Assembly: GCF_029868745.1 (NCBI RefSeq)
Contig: NZ_JARWOP010000086.1
Span: forward strand, 1-37,540
Direction of reading: 5' to 3'
Source: Nocardia wallacei
Lineage (GTDB): Bacteria; Actinomycetota; Actinomycetes; Mycobacteriales; Mycobacteriaceae
DNA: 37,540 nucleotides
Position numbers and translations under genes: made by a program. This document shows, piece by piece, positions 1 to 8,988 of the stretch. The notes beneath the pieces are model-generated. The model saw only the letters and a list, made by a program, of their open reading frames with translations. It was not told the origin of the DNA and did not search any database. The stretch's first letter is position 1, and each line of letters opens with the position of its first letter.

Positions 1-310
1 GGGTGGGGGGGGGGTTGGGCGGGTGGGGGTGCGGTGGGCTGCGGGGCTGCGGGGGGCGTGGGTTGGGGCGCGCTGGGGTTGGGCGTGGGCGCTGGGCTTG
101 CGGGGGTGTGCGCTGGGGGTGAGCGAGTGCGCTGGGCATGAGTGGGTGTGCGCTGGAGTGAGTGGGTGCGTTGGGCGTGAGTGGGTGTGCGCTGGGGTGA
201 GTGGTGCGCGCTGGGGTGAGCGCGGGTGCGCTGGGGCGTGGGTAGGAGCGCTGGGGAGTGGGTGGTTTTGCGGCGGGGTGGGTGCGGTGGAGGGTTGGGC
301 GATGCTGTGG
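1..310. repeat. G-rich degenerate tandem repeat at contig edge
   Basis: This stretch is strongly G/T-skewed on the plus strand. From about 100 to 265 it consists of roughly eight imperfect copies of a unit near 20 bp built on GTGTGCGCTGGGGTGAGTGG. An open frame runs through it, but its translation is only Gly/Trp/Val/Ala-rich repetition and I do not call it a gene. It lies downstream of the minus-strand methyltransferase. The first bases (G runs) look like a low-quality contig end, so the copy number may be unreliable. Confidence 0.6.
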
Positions 311-313
311 GGG

Positions 314-961
314 CTAGTGTTTGCGGCCGACGGTGATTACGTCGGGGACCAGCCAGCGGGGGAGTGGGCGATCGATTCTGCGTTGGTTCGAGACGTCGAA
401 ACCTGCGCCTCGCAAGAGGTTTCGCATTTCGGCGGGGGAGGGTGCGTGGTAGGGGCTGAAGGTGGTGCGGGTGAGTTGGCGGACGGGGCTCGCCAGCTGA
501 CCGGCCGGGTTCACGGTGGAGACGGCGACCAGGCCGCCGGGCACCAGTACGCGCGCGAACTCGTCCAGCGCGGCGGGCTGGTCGAAGAAGTGGAACGCGC
601 TGGTGGTGACCACCGCGTCGAGTGACTCGTCGCCGAACGGCAGGCGCTCGGCGGGGGCCTGCAGCCACGTCACCTGCGGTGATCGGGTACGCGCCTGGGC
701 CAGCATGCCGGGGGAGGCGTCGACGCCGAACACCTGTTCCGGTCGCAGCTCGCGCTCGATCCGCGTGGTGAGAATGCCCGTGCCGCAACCGATGTCGGCG
801 ATCCGGCGGCAGCCGGCCGCCCGCAGTTCGGCGATCACCTGGTCCTGCGGTGGCCGATACACGACGTGCTGGAGCAGCGGGCTGTCGTAACCGCGCGCGA
901 TCCGGCCGAAGGAGCCGGTGATCAGGCGGTTGAGGCTGCGGGTGGGGGAGGTCGTCTTCAT
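314..961 (-). CDS. class I SAM-dependent methyltransferase
   Basis: The 215-residue protein has the class I methyltransferase fold. The glycine-rich SAM-binding motif IADIGCGTG is at residues 54-62, the acidic strand-2 motif GVDASPGML follows near residue 80, and AERLPFGDESLDAVVTTSAF is the usual post-II region. This matches the UbiE/Methyltransf_11 type acting on a small molecule, but the substrate cannot be read from the sequence. The ATG start opens toward the divergent alcohol dehydrogenase gene 113 bp away. The gene is monocistronic, and its 3' side is the G-rich repeat. Confidence is high for the family and low for the role. Confidence 0.85.
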   Translation of the reverse strand: MKTTSPTRSLNRLITGSFGRIARGYDSPLLQHVVYRPPQDQVIAELRAAGCRRIADIGCGTGILTTRIERELRPEQVFGVDASPGMLAQARTRSPQVTWLQAPAERLPFGDESLDAVVTTSAFHFFDQPAALDEFARVLVPGGLVAVSTVNPAGQLASPVRQLTRTTFSPYHAPSPAEMRNLLRGAGFDVSNQRRIDRPLPRWLVPDVITVGRKH

Positions 962-1061
962 GAATTCGCCTCGTCGGTGTCGGCGCGTGCTCGGAAGGTG
1001 TACCTGCGGGGATTATGGCACCGACCGCGACGGTCCGCGCACACCCGGTACCCGCGGGCGG

Positions 1062-1067
1062 TAGCGT
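1062..1067 (+). promoter_or_regulatory. leaderless -10 element (TAGCGT) for the alcohol dehydrogenase gene
   Basis: TAGCGT fits the actinobacterial TANNNT -10 consensus and lies 7 nt before the ATG at 1075, so transcription should begin at or next to the start codon. No Shine-Dalgarno sequence precedes this ATG. The spacing matches several other genes in the window. Confidence 0.55.
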
Positions 1068-1074
1068 CGGGTCC

Positions 1075-3034
<1,960 letters not shown>

Positions 3035-3151
3035 GCGGGATCCGGATGGTCGGCATCATGAGCGGCAGCACGGGGTCCGGGCGGCCGTCGGTCTGCGGAG
3101 TTGCCTCGTGATCGGCATGCAATCGACGTGGGGCATCGGCCCGCGGAGTGG

Positions 3152-3319
3152 CATCACGGGGGTGGTTGTCGGCCTGTGGAGTGCCATCGGGAGCATCACG
3201 GGGGTGGTTGTCGGCCTGCGGAGCGCCATCGTGAGTGGTATGGGGGTCGTTGCCGGTCGGCGAAGCGCCATCGTGAGCGGCATGGGGGTCGTTGCCGGTC
3301 AGCGAAGTGCCATCGTGAA
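3152..3319. repeat. four tandem 42-bp repeats upstream of a membrane-protein gene
   Basis: Four consecutive units of exactly 42 bp start at 3152, 3194, 3236 and 3278; a degenerate partial copy precedes them and another follows. Units 1-2 and units 3-4 form two closely similar pairs, and differences are mostly transitions. Because 42 is a multiple of three, all three frames considered give 14-residue repeats: two plus-strand frames, one reading straight into the downstream membrane protein, and a hydrophilic minus-strand frame. I see no sure evidence that any is translated. The array occupies the dapB-membrane protein spacer. Confidence 0.85.
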
Positions 3320-3361
3320 CGGCACGAACTTCGGGTGGCGGCCCGTCGTCGGAGTCGCGTC

Positions 3362-3847
3362 GTGAGGGGTGGGGATGCTCGCCAGGTGGGGGTGAAGGTT
3401 GGCTTTCTCGGGTTTCTGGTGCTGGCACTGGCGTTCTATTTCGTTCTGCTGGGGCGGATCGCGGTGGAGTTGATTCGCTCGGGTGGGGTGGCGGCTGTTG
3501 CCATCGGGATCGGGGTGCTGATCCTGCCGGTCCTGGGCGTGTGGATCGTCGCGACCAGTATTCGCGCCGCGCTCGCACACCAGCGGCTGGCTCGGCGCAT
3601 GCACGAGGAGGGCGGCGAACTCGATGTCTCCGAGCTGCCGCGCCGACCTTCCGGTCGGATCGAAAAGGCCGCTGCCGACGCCCTTTTCGAGCAGGTGCGC
3701 GGCGAATGGGAAGCCGACCCGGAGAACTGGCGCACCAACTACCGGGCCGCCCGCGCCTACGACTACGCCGGTGACCGCACCCGCGCCCGCGAAACCATGC
3801 GCCGCGCAGTCGCTCTGGAACGTCTCGAGCGCGAAGGCGAGCGCTAG
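3362..3847 (+). CDS. small two-TM membrane protein with cytosolic helical tail
   Basis: The 161-residue protein starts with two membrane segments (FLGFLVLALAFYFVLLG and AVAIGIGVLILPVLGVWIV). A charged cytosolic tail follows, and its end (WRTNYRAARAYDYAGDRTRA) resembles a tetratricopeptide-like helical pair. A conserved transmembrane gene follows dapB in mycobacteria (Rv2772c-type position), and I take this as its counterpart by position and architecture. The GTG at 3362 is chosen because GGAG lies 7 nt upstream; the frame stays open through the 42-bp repeats, so a longer product is possible. The function is unknown. Confidence 0.75.
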   Translation: MRGGDARQVGVKVGFLGFLVLALAFYFVLLGRIAVELIRSGGVAAVAIGIGVLILPVLGVWIVATSIRAALAHQRLARRMHEEGGELDVSELPRRPSGRIEKAAADALFEQVRGEWEADPENWRTNYRAARAYDYAGDRTRARETMRRAVALERLEREGER

Positions 3848-3857
3848 GCCCGAGCGG

Positions 3858-4697
3858 TCAACGTAACCGATCGATCGCATTCACAAGGCTGTACACCGGG
3901 GTCACCGGATCCGGCAACGACACCTCGTCCCAACCGGGACCGCCGACGTACACCCGGGCCCGCCCGGCGAGGCAGGCGCGGACCGCCGATGTCAGCGCGG
4001 TCGACTCCTGCTGTGACCACAGCACGATGGAGACCGGCCGGGTATGCCGGACCAGAGTGTCGGTCAGCGCACTCGTCGGCACGTTCGCGCCGAGCATGAG
4101 CGCGCCGACCCCGAGTTCGGCGAGGGCGGCGCGCAACACCTCGAGCGGCAGCGCGTGGGTTTCGCCGCTGGTGCACGCGAGGACCACGGACCCCGGGCGT
4201 CCGGCGGGCGGCGGCGCGACCCGTTGCAACACTGAGGTGATGCACCACGACAGCAGATGCTCCACGTCGACACAGCCCACACCGTCCTCCTGCTGCGCGA
4301 CGATCTCACCGAATGCGGGTCGGCACAACGCATTCCACGTATCGACCACGCCGTACGCGCGGAAGTGAGCGGTCAGTAGCTCGGTCGTCCGGGTGGCGTC
4401 CAAGGCGAAAGCGGCGGCCAGCAGGGTGGCGGTGTCGCCGCGCGTGGCGACCGGCAGGCGCACCGCGGCGGCGGCCCCGGCCGGGCTGGCGCCACCGCGG
4501 ATCAGGGCGACCATGCGTTCGAGCTGCGCGATGTCGGCCTCGGTGTAAAGGCGGTGCCGCCCGGGCCGATCGCGCGGCGGCCCGATGTCGTAGCGGTGAT
4601 TCCAACTCCGCAGCGTGGCGGTCGGGATGCCCAGCCGTTCGGCGACCGCGCGCACCGTGTACCCCGCGTCGGAGTCGGGCCTGGAACCAGCGGGCAT
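3858..4697 (-). CDS. MerR-family regulator with cobalamin-binding-like sensor domain (LitR/CarH-like)
   Basis: The 279-residue protein has an N-terminal MerR helix-turn-helix (YTVRAVAERLGIPTATLRSW, residues 13-32, then HRLYTEADI). A helical segment and a B12-binding-type Rossmann domain follow. In CarH, light-sensitive adenosylcobalamin is held by a Wx9EH motif and a later axial His. Here the EH pair (146-147) and a GETHALPL motif with His181 are present, but Gln136 occupies the tryptophan position. The divergent lipocalin and photolyase support a role as light-responsive repressor. An upstream ATG at 4787 would add 30 residues; neither start has a strong ribosome-binding site. The 3' end nearly abuts the convergent membrane-protein gene. 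Confidence 0.85.
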   Translation of the reverse strand: MPAGSRPDSDAGYTVRAVAERLGIPTATLRSWNHRYDIGPPRDRPGRHRLYTEADIAQLERMVALIRGGASPAGAAAAVRLPVATRGDTATLLAAAFALDATRTTELLTAHFRAYGVVDTWNALCRPAFGEIVAQQEDGVGCVDVEHLLSWCITSVLQRVAPPPAGRPGSVVLACTSGETHALPLEVLRAALAELGVGALMLGANVPTSALTDTLVRHTRPVSIVLWSQQESTALTSAVRACLAGRARVYVGGPGWDEVSLPDPVTPVYSLVNAIDRLR

Positions 4698-4827
4698 GGC
4701 CACATTCTGCCTGCCGGTGCGGTGCGGCCACGGCACGGCCGGGTCCGCTCGTGTCTCGGTCGAGGGATGGATCGTCCGAGGAGCCATGGCGGTCCGGCGC
4801 TGTGGTAAGAATTCTGGCAAGGCGCAA

Positions 4828-4854
4828 CGTTTATGCATCGTTTGTGCGTAGGAT
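4828..4854 (+). promoter_or_regulatory. 11-bp direct repeats and -10 box: candidate LitR/CarH operator-promoter
   Basis: CGTTTATGC (4828-4836) and CGTTTGTGC (4839-4847) recur with a period of 11 bp, followed directly by TAGGAT (4849-4854), a good -10 hexamer. CarH-type MerR proteins are known to bind operators made of 11-bp direct repeats that overlap the promoter. On the minus strand the units contain TGCATA and CGCACA, close to the TnnACA core described for CarH. The element lies between the divergent MerR and lipocalin genes. Binding itself is inferred. Confidence 0.6.
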
Positions 4855-4883
4855 GGACGACAGTCGACCCGGAAGGAATGCCC

Positions 4884-5534
4884 GTGCCCGCTCGCAGCCG
4901 TTTCCGCTGGATCTCCGTCGCTACCGCTCCGCTCGGGGCGATAGCGGTACTGTTCGCGGCGGCACCGGTGGCGGCCGCGGCGCCCCCCCCCGTGCCGCGG
5001 CTCGATCTCCAGCGGTATCTCGGCACGTGGCACCAGCTGGCTGCGGTTCCGCAGTACTTCACTCTCGTCTGCGCCCGCGATACCCGCGCCGAGTACATGC
5101 TCGATCCGGCGGGCGACGTATCGGTGCACAACAGCTGCCTCACCTGGGCCGGTACCACCAACGAGATCACCGGCACGGCCACGGTGACCGATCCGGTGAC
5201 GGACGCGCAGCTGCACGTCGCGTTCCCGGGTGTGCCAGCGCAGGAGCAGCGACACGGTCCGCCCAACTACGTCGTCACCGGCCTCGCGTCGGACTATTCG
5301 TGGGCGGTGGTCACCGACCCGACCGCGGTCTCCGGATTCGTGCTGTCCCGCACCCCGAGCCTGGATGCCGGACAGTGGCAGGACGTGCGGGACGCGATCG
5401 CGGCCGCCGGCCAGGACACCTGCCGCTACCTGACATCGCCCGCGGCGGGGGTCATACCGCGATCGTTCCCCTCTGCTCGCTCTGATTCGTCCGGTGCGGC
5501 TGCCGCGAGGGTCGCGTCGGCAGTGGTGGGCTGA
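4884..5534 (+). CDS. secreted lipocalin (Blc-like)
   Basis: The 216-residue protein has a signal peptide (basic N-terminus, hydrophobic core to about residue 32, Ala-rich cleavage region). The lipocalin signature RYLGTWHQLA (GTW at 47-49) follows, then the repeated beta-strand pattern ending in a GFVLSRTPSL-type segment. Two Cys pairs could form disulfides. Blc-type lipocalins bind lipids or hydrophobic ligands at the envelope. I prefer the GTG at 4884 because GGAAGGA at 4871-4877 lies 6 nt before it; the ATG at 4878 directly abuts that site. The tail after about residue 190 is Ser/Ala-rich and looks disordered. Lipocalin and photolyase genes commonly accompany litR. Confidence 0.85.
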   Translation: MPARSRFRWISVATAPLGAIAVLFAAAPVAAAAPPPVPRLDLQRYLGTWHQLAAVPQYFTLVCARDTRAEYMLDPAGDVSVHNSCLTWAGTTNEITGTATVTDPVTDAQLHVAFPGVPAQEQRHGPPNYVVTGLASDYSWAVVTDPTAVSGFVLSRTPSLDAGQWQDVRDAIAAAGQDTCRYLTSPAAGVIPRSFPSARSDSSGAAAARVASAVVG

Positions 5535-5609
5535 GCCGCCCGACCCTGTTCCGGCGCCACCCTCGTGGCAGCCGCACCCGTTCGGCGACAACCGATTCGG
5601 AGGTCTGTA

Positions 5610-6923
5610 TTGCCTGTCACCGTCGCCCTGTTCACCCGCGATCTGCGCGTGCACGACAATCCCGTGCTGACGGCCGCGCAGCGGGAGGGCCACGCGGTCG
5701 TCCCGCTGTTCGTCGTCGACGACGGGATCGTCGCCGAGCGGGCGTCGGCGAACCGGGCGCGCTTCCTGGCCGCCGCACTCGCCGAACTGGACGCCGGACT
5801 GCGGAAGACGCAGGGCCGTCTGGTGATTCGACACGGCGATGTCGTGGACGCGGTGGATCGGGTGGTCGACGAGGTGGGTGCGGCGAGCGTGCACATCGCC
5901 TCGGACGTGAGCTGGTACAGCCGCCGACGCGCGGATGCGCTGCGGGAGCGGCTCCTTCGGCGCGGCTGCGAACTGCGCGTACACGGCGGATCGATCACCG
6001 CCGCCGATCCGTCCGAGCTGTCCCCGGCCACCGGGCGGGACCATTTCGCCGTCTTCACTCCCTACTACCGGCGCTGGCGGGAGGTGCCGCTGCGCCGCCC
6101 GCTACCGAAGCCCGCGCCCCTGAGTGTGCCGCCGGTGGACAGCGATCCGCTACCCGACTTCGATGCCGTGACGGGTTCGCCACAGCTGTCCGTCGGTGGC
6201 GAGATCACCGCGCGGAAGGCGTTGCAGCGCTGGGTTTCCGGTCCGATCAGCGACTACGCCACGCACGCCGACAGCCTGTGCGCCGACGCCACTTCGCGGC
6301 TGTCGCGCTATCTGCATTTCGGGTGCCTGTCACCGACCGAGGTGCTCGCGCGCGCCGACGTGTCCAGCGCGGGCGGCGAGGCGTTCGCCCGGCAACTCGC
6401 CTGGCGGGACTTCCATCACCAAGTGCTCGCCGCGCGGCCCGAGGTCGGGTGGCGCGACTATCGCCCGAGCCCGCGTGCGTGGCGCGACGACCCGCAGGCG
6501 GTCGACGCGTGGCGGACCGGCCGGACCGGCTATCCGGTCGTCGACGCGGCCATGCGCCAACTGCGTGCCGAGGGCTGGATGCACGGCCGCGCCCGCTTGA
6601 TCGCGGCCAGTTTCCTGACCAAGACCCTTCGCCTGGACTGGCGTATCGGCGCCGACCACTTCCTGCGCTGGCTGGTCGACGCCGATATCGCGAACAATCA
6701 GCTGAACTGGCAGTGGGCCGCCGGCACCGGCACCGACACCCGGCCCAACCGGGTACTCAATCCGTTGCGCCAGGCCGATAGGCACGATCCCGAAGGCGAA
6801 TTCGTGCGCCGCTGGGTTCCGGAACTCGCGCACCTGCCGGGCGCCGCGGTGCACCGGCCGTGGCGTGCGGGGGTGCCGCCCGAGGTCTATCCAGCGCCGA
6901 TCATCGAATGCCACGGAATGTGA
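5610..6923 (+). CDS. phr: deoxyribodipyrimidine photolyase (cryptochrome/photolyase family)
   Basis: This enzyme uses FAD and blue light to split UV-induced pyrimidine dimers. The 437-residue protein begins with the Rossmann antenna domain (VTVALFTRDLRVHDNP). It ends with the FAD domain, including GYPVVDAAMRQLRAEGWMHG, DWRIGADHFLRWLVDADIA and NNQLNWQWAAGTGTD. The tryptophans of the electron-transfer chain (GWMHG, DWRIG, WQW) are all present, consistent with an active class I enzyme. The TTG at 5610 is chosen because GGAGG at 5599-5603 lies 6 nt upstream; an upstream in-frame ATG at 5565 lacks such support. It lies 75 bp behind the lipocalin gene, probably in the same light-regulated transcript. 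Confidence 0.93.
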   Translation: MPVTVALFTRDLRVHDNPVLTAAQREGHAVVPLFVVDDGIVAERASANRARFLAAALAELDAGLRKTQGRLVIRHGDVVDAVDRVVDEVGAASVHIASDVSWYSRRRADALRERLLRRGCELRVHGGSITAADPSELSPATGRDHFAVFTPYYRRWREVPLRRPLPKPAPLSVPPVDSDPLPDFDAVTGSPQLSVGGEITARKALQRWVSGPISDYATHADSLCADATSRLSRYLHFGCLSPTEVLARADVSSAGGEAFARQLAWRDFHHQVLAARPEVGWRDYRPSPRAWRDDPQAVDAWRTGRTGYPVVDAAMRQLRAEGWMHGRARLIAASFLTKTLRLDWRIGADHFLRWLVDADIANNQLNWQWAAGTGTDTRPNRVLNPLRQADRHDPEGEFVRRWVPELAHLPGAAVHRPWRAGVPPEVYPAPIIECHGM

Positions 6924-6959
6924 GACCTTGCGCGGGCGTAGCTCCCTATCCCATGAAAA

Positions 6960-7865
6960 TTACTGCGGTGGATGCACTTTCGCCCAGTGCTCGGCGATAT
7001 CGATGCGCCGCGCCAGCCATACCTTGTCGTGCGACTGCACATAGTCGAGGAACCGGCCGAGTGCCGCCGCCCGCGCCGGACGCCCGGCCAACCGGCAGTG
7101 CAGTCCCACCGACAGCATCTTCGGCGCGCCGGCCGCGCCCTCGGCGTAGAGCACGTCGAAGGCGTCCTTCAGATACGTGAAGAACTCCTCGCCGTTGGCG
7201 AATCCGGCGGGGGAGGAGAACCGCATGTCGTTGGCTTCCAACGTGTACGGCACCACCAGATGGTCCTGTCCCTGGACCCGCACCCAGTAGGGCAGGTCGT
7301 CGGCGTAGGAGTCGGAGTCGTAGGTGAAACCGCCGTGCTCGACCACCAGTTCGCGGGTCTGCGGCGAGTCGCGCCCGGTGTACCAGCCGCGCGGCGGCGC
7401 GCCGAACAGATCGGTGCAGATGCGCACCGCCTCCGCCATGTGCTTGCGCTCGGTCTCCGCGTCCACCATCTGATACGAGATCCAGCGCAGCCCATGGCAG
7501 GCCACCTCGTAGTCCAGCCGCCGGAACGCCGCCACCGCCTCCGGATTGCGTTCCAGCGCGCGGGCGACACCGAAGATCGTCAGCGGAATGCCGCGGCTCT
7601 CGAACACCCGCAGCACTCGCCACAGTCCCGCCCGCGAACCGTACTCGTAGAGCGTCTCCATGCTCAGGTGCCGGTTCGGAAAGGCTTGGGCCGGAACGAT
7701 ATCCGACAGAAATGTCTCCGAGCCCGCGTCTCCGTCGAGGACGCAGTTCTCGCCGCCCTCCTCGTAGTTGAGCACGAACTGCACGGCCACGTTGGCATCT
7801 CCGGGCCAGTGCGGATGTGGCGGGTTGGGGCCGTACCCGACCATGTCGCGTCCGTAATCGCTCAT
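6960..7865 (-). CDS. puuE: PuuE-type allantoinase (polysaccharide deacetylase family)
   Basis: PuuE-type allantoinases open the allantoin ring to allantoate but belong to the NodB/polysaccharide-deacetylase fold, not the amidohydrolases. The 301-residue protein has the characteristic start (YGRDMVGYGPNPPHPHWPGD, then VQFVLNYEEGGE). It also has the internal segments ACHGLRWISYQ, GWYTGRDSPQTRELV and YDSDSYADDLPYW, as in that subgroup. It is the last gene of the minus-strand purine block, 49 bp after allantoicase. The neighbouring allantoicase and racemase strongly support allantoin as substrate. The family assignment is confident, while stereospecificity is not determined by sequence. Confidence 0.9.
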   Translation of the reverse strand: MSDYGRDMVGYGPNPPHPHWPGDANVAVQFVLNYEEGGENCVLDGDAGSETFLSDIVPAQAFPNRHLSMETLYEYGSRAGLWRVLRVFESRGIPLTIFGVARALERNPEAVAAFRRLDYEVACHGLRWISYQMVDAETERKHMAEAVRICTDLFGAPPRGWYTGRDSPQTRELVVEHGGFTYDSDSYADDLPYWVRVQGQDHLVVPYTLEANDMRFSSPAGFANGEEFFTYLKDAFDVLYAEGAAGAPKMLSVGLHCRLAGRPARAAALGRFLDYVQSHDKVWLARRIDIAEHWAKVHPPQ

Positions 7866-7914
7866 GCCGCAACACCTTTCGCCCCCAAGCGGGCGCGGCG
7901 CCGTGCGGTCCGGG

Positions 7915-8988
7915 TCACGACGGGTCCTCGCGCAACCGGTCGAGCGCGTCGTCGGCCAGGGGACCGAGCACCGGCTCCACGGCCAGTTGCGTGCGGGCCG
8001 TCTCGGTGAGCGTGCCGAAGACGCGCAGCCGGGCGAAACCGCCGTCCGGATAGACGTCCAGGCGGACCTCGGTGACCGGTTCGGCCTTCTCGAGCGGGAA
8101 GCGGTGCCGGGTATCGGGCAGCAGGCCGGTCCGCGGCAGCAGTTCCACCTCGGTGCCGTCCGCGCGGATACCGGTGAGGCGGGCCGCGCCCGGGCTGTTG
8201 AACAGGAAGTAGGAGGTATCGATCTCGACGGCGTCCAGCACTCCCTCTCCGGTCAGCCGCACCCGCACCCAATCGTTGCCGCCGCCGCGCCGCCGGGCGG
8301 TCTCCCAGCCCTCGCCCATGATGCGGGCCCGGTCGGGAAGGAGCAGGTTCTGCGGCGCGGAGTAGAAGCGGTCGGAGCAGTCCACCACGCGCCCGCCGTT
8401 CTCCAGCCCCGCCAGATCGAACCGGCCCGAACCGAGCCAGCGCAGATCGGTTTTCGCCTCGCCGTGCACGCGCAGCCGGGCCACGCCGCCGTCGGGATAC
8501 ATCCGCAGCCGCACATGGGTGAAGCGCCGCTCGGAGTCGACGGTGAAGGAGTTGGCGGTATCGCCCTCGACCTTGGCGCGCGGGACGAGCGTGGTCCAGC
8601 CGGGCCGGGCCGCGATCTCGTCGGCGGGCGGGTAGCCCTCGATCGCGATCGCCTCCACCGAGATTTCCGGCGGATAGTTGCCCTTGAACCACGCGGTGTC
8701 GACGACCACGCCGCGGATCACGCCGGGCACGCCGAGCCGCACGACGGCCTCATCGCAGTCGTCGGCGGCCGGTGCGTCGCCGCCGGGCCGTCGTCGCCGC
8801 CGGGTCTCCCAGCCGTCGTAGACCTTGCCCTTGTGCCCGAAGCTCTCCGTGGAGAAGGTGGCGGGCTCGGGACGGATCAGGTTCTCCTTCTCGGCGAACG
8901 ACTCGTCGTTGGCCCAGATGACCGCGCCGCCGAGCGAGCGCAGGGCCAGGTCGGGAAGCAGGCTGAAATCGTTTGGCGCACCGCTCAT
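7915..8988 (-). CDS. alc: allantoicase
   Basis: Allantoicase hydrolyses allantoate to ureidoglycolate and urea. The 357-residue protein shows the two-fold internal repeat of the family: FKGNYPPEISVEAIAIEGYP with LRMYPDGGVARLRVHGE in the first half, and FLFNSPGAARLTGIRADG with LDVYPDGGFARLRVFGT in the second. Each half is a jelly-roll domain. The conserved opening (DLALRSLGGAVIWANDESFA) fixes the ATG start. That ATG overlaps the stop of the upstream aldolase-like gene in an ATGA arrangement, so translation is probably coupled. It is followed by PuuE. No ureidoglycolate lyase gene is present in this block. Confidence 0.94.
   Translation of the reverse strand: MSGAPNDFSLLPDLALRSLGGAVIWANDESFAEKENLIRPEPATFSTESFGHKGKVYDGWETRRRRRPGGDAPAADDCDEAVVRLGVPGVIRGVVVDTAWFKGNYPPEISVEAIAIEGYPPADEIAARPGWTTLVPRAKVEGDTANSFTVDSERRFTHVRLRMYPDGGVARLRVHGEAKTDLRWLGSGRFDLAGLENGGRVVDCSDRFYSAPQNLLLPDRARIMGEGWETARRRGGGNDWVRVRLTGEGVLDAVEIDTSYFLFNSPGAARLTGIRADGTEVELLPRTGLLPDTRHRFPLEKAEPVTEVRLDVYPDGGFARLRVFGTLTETARTQLAVEPVLGPLADDALDRLREDPS

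Noticed and set aside
23..310. Open frame across the G-rich repeat encoding a Gly/Trp-rich protein
   Set aside because: The sequence is a low-complexity repeat at a contig edge with no ribosome-binding site or domain.
3152..3319. CRISPR array
   Set aside because: Units are directly adjacent 42-bp repeats without unique spacers, and no cas genes are present.
4788..4877. B12 riboswitch in the MerR-lipocalin spacer
   Set aside because: The 90-bp gap is too short for the roughly 200-nt cobalamin aptamer, and no B12-box-like sequence is seen.
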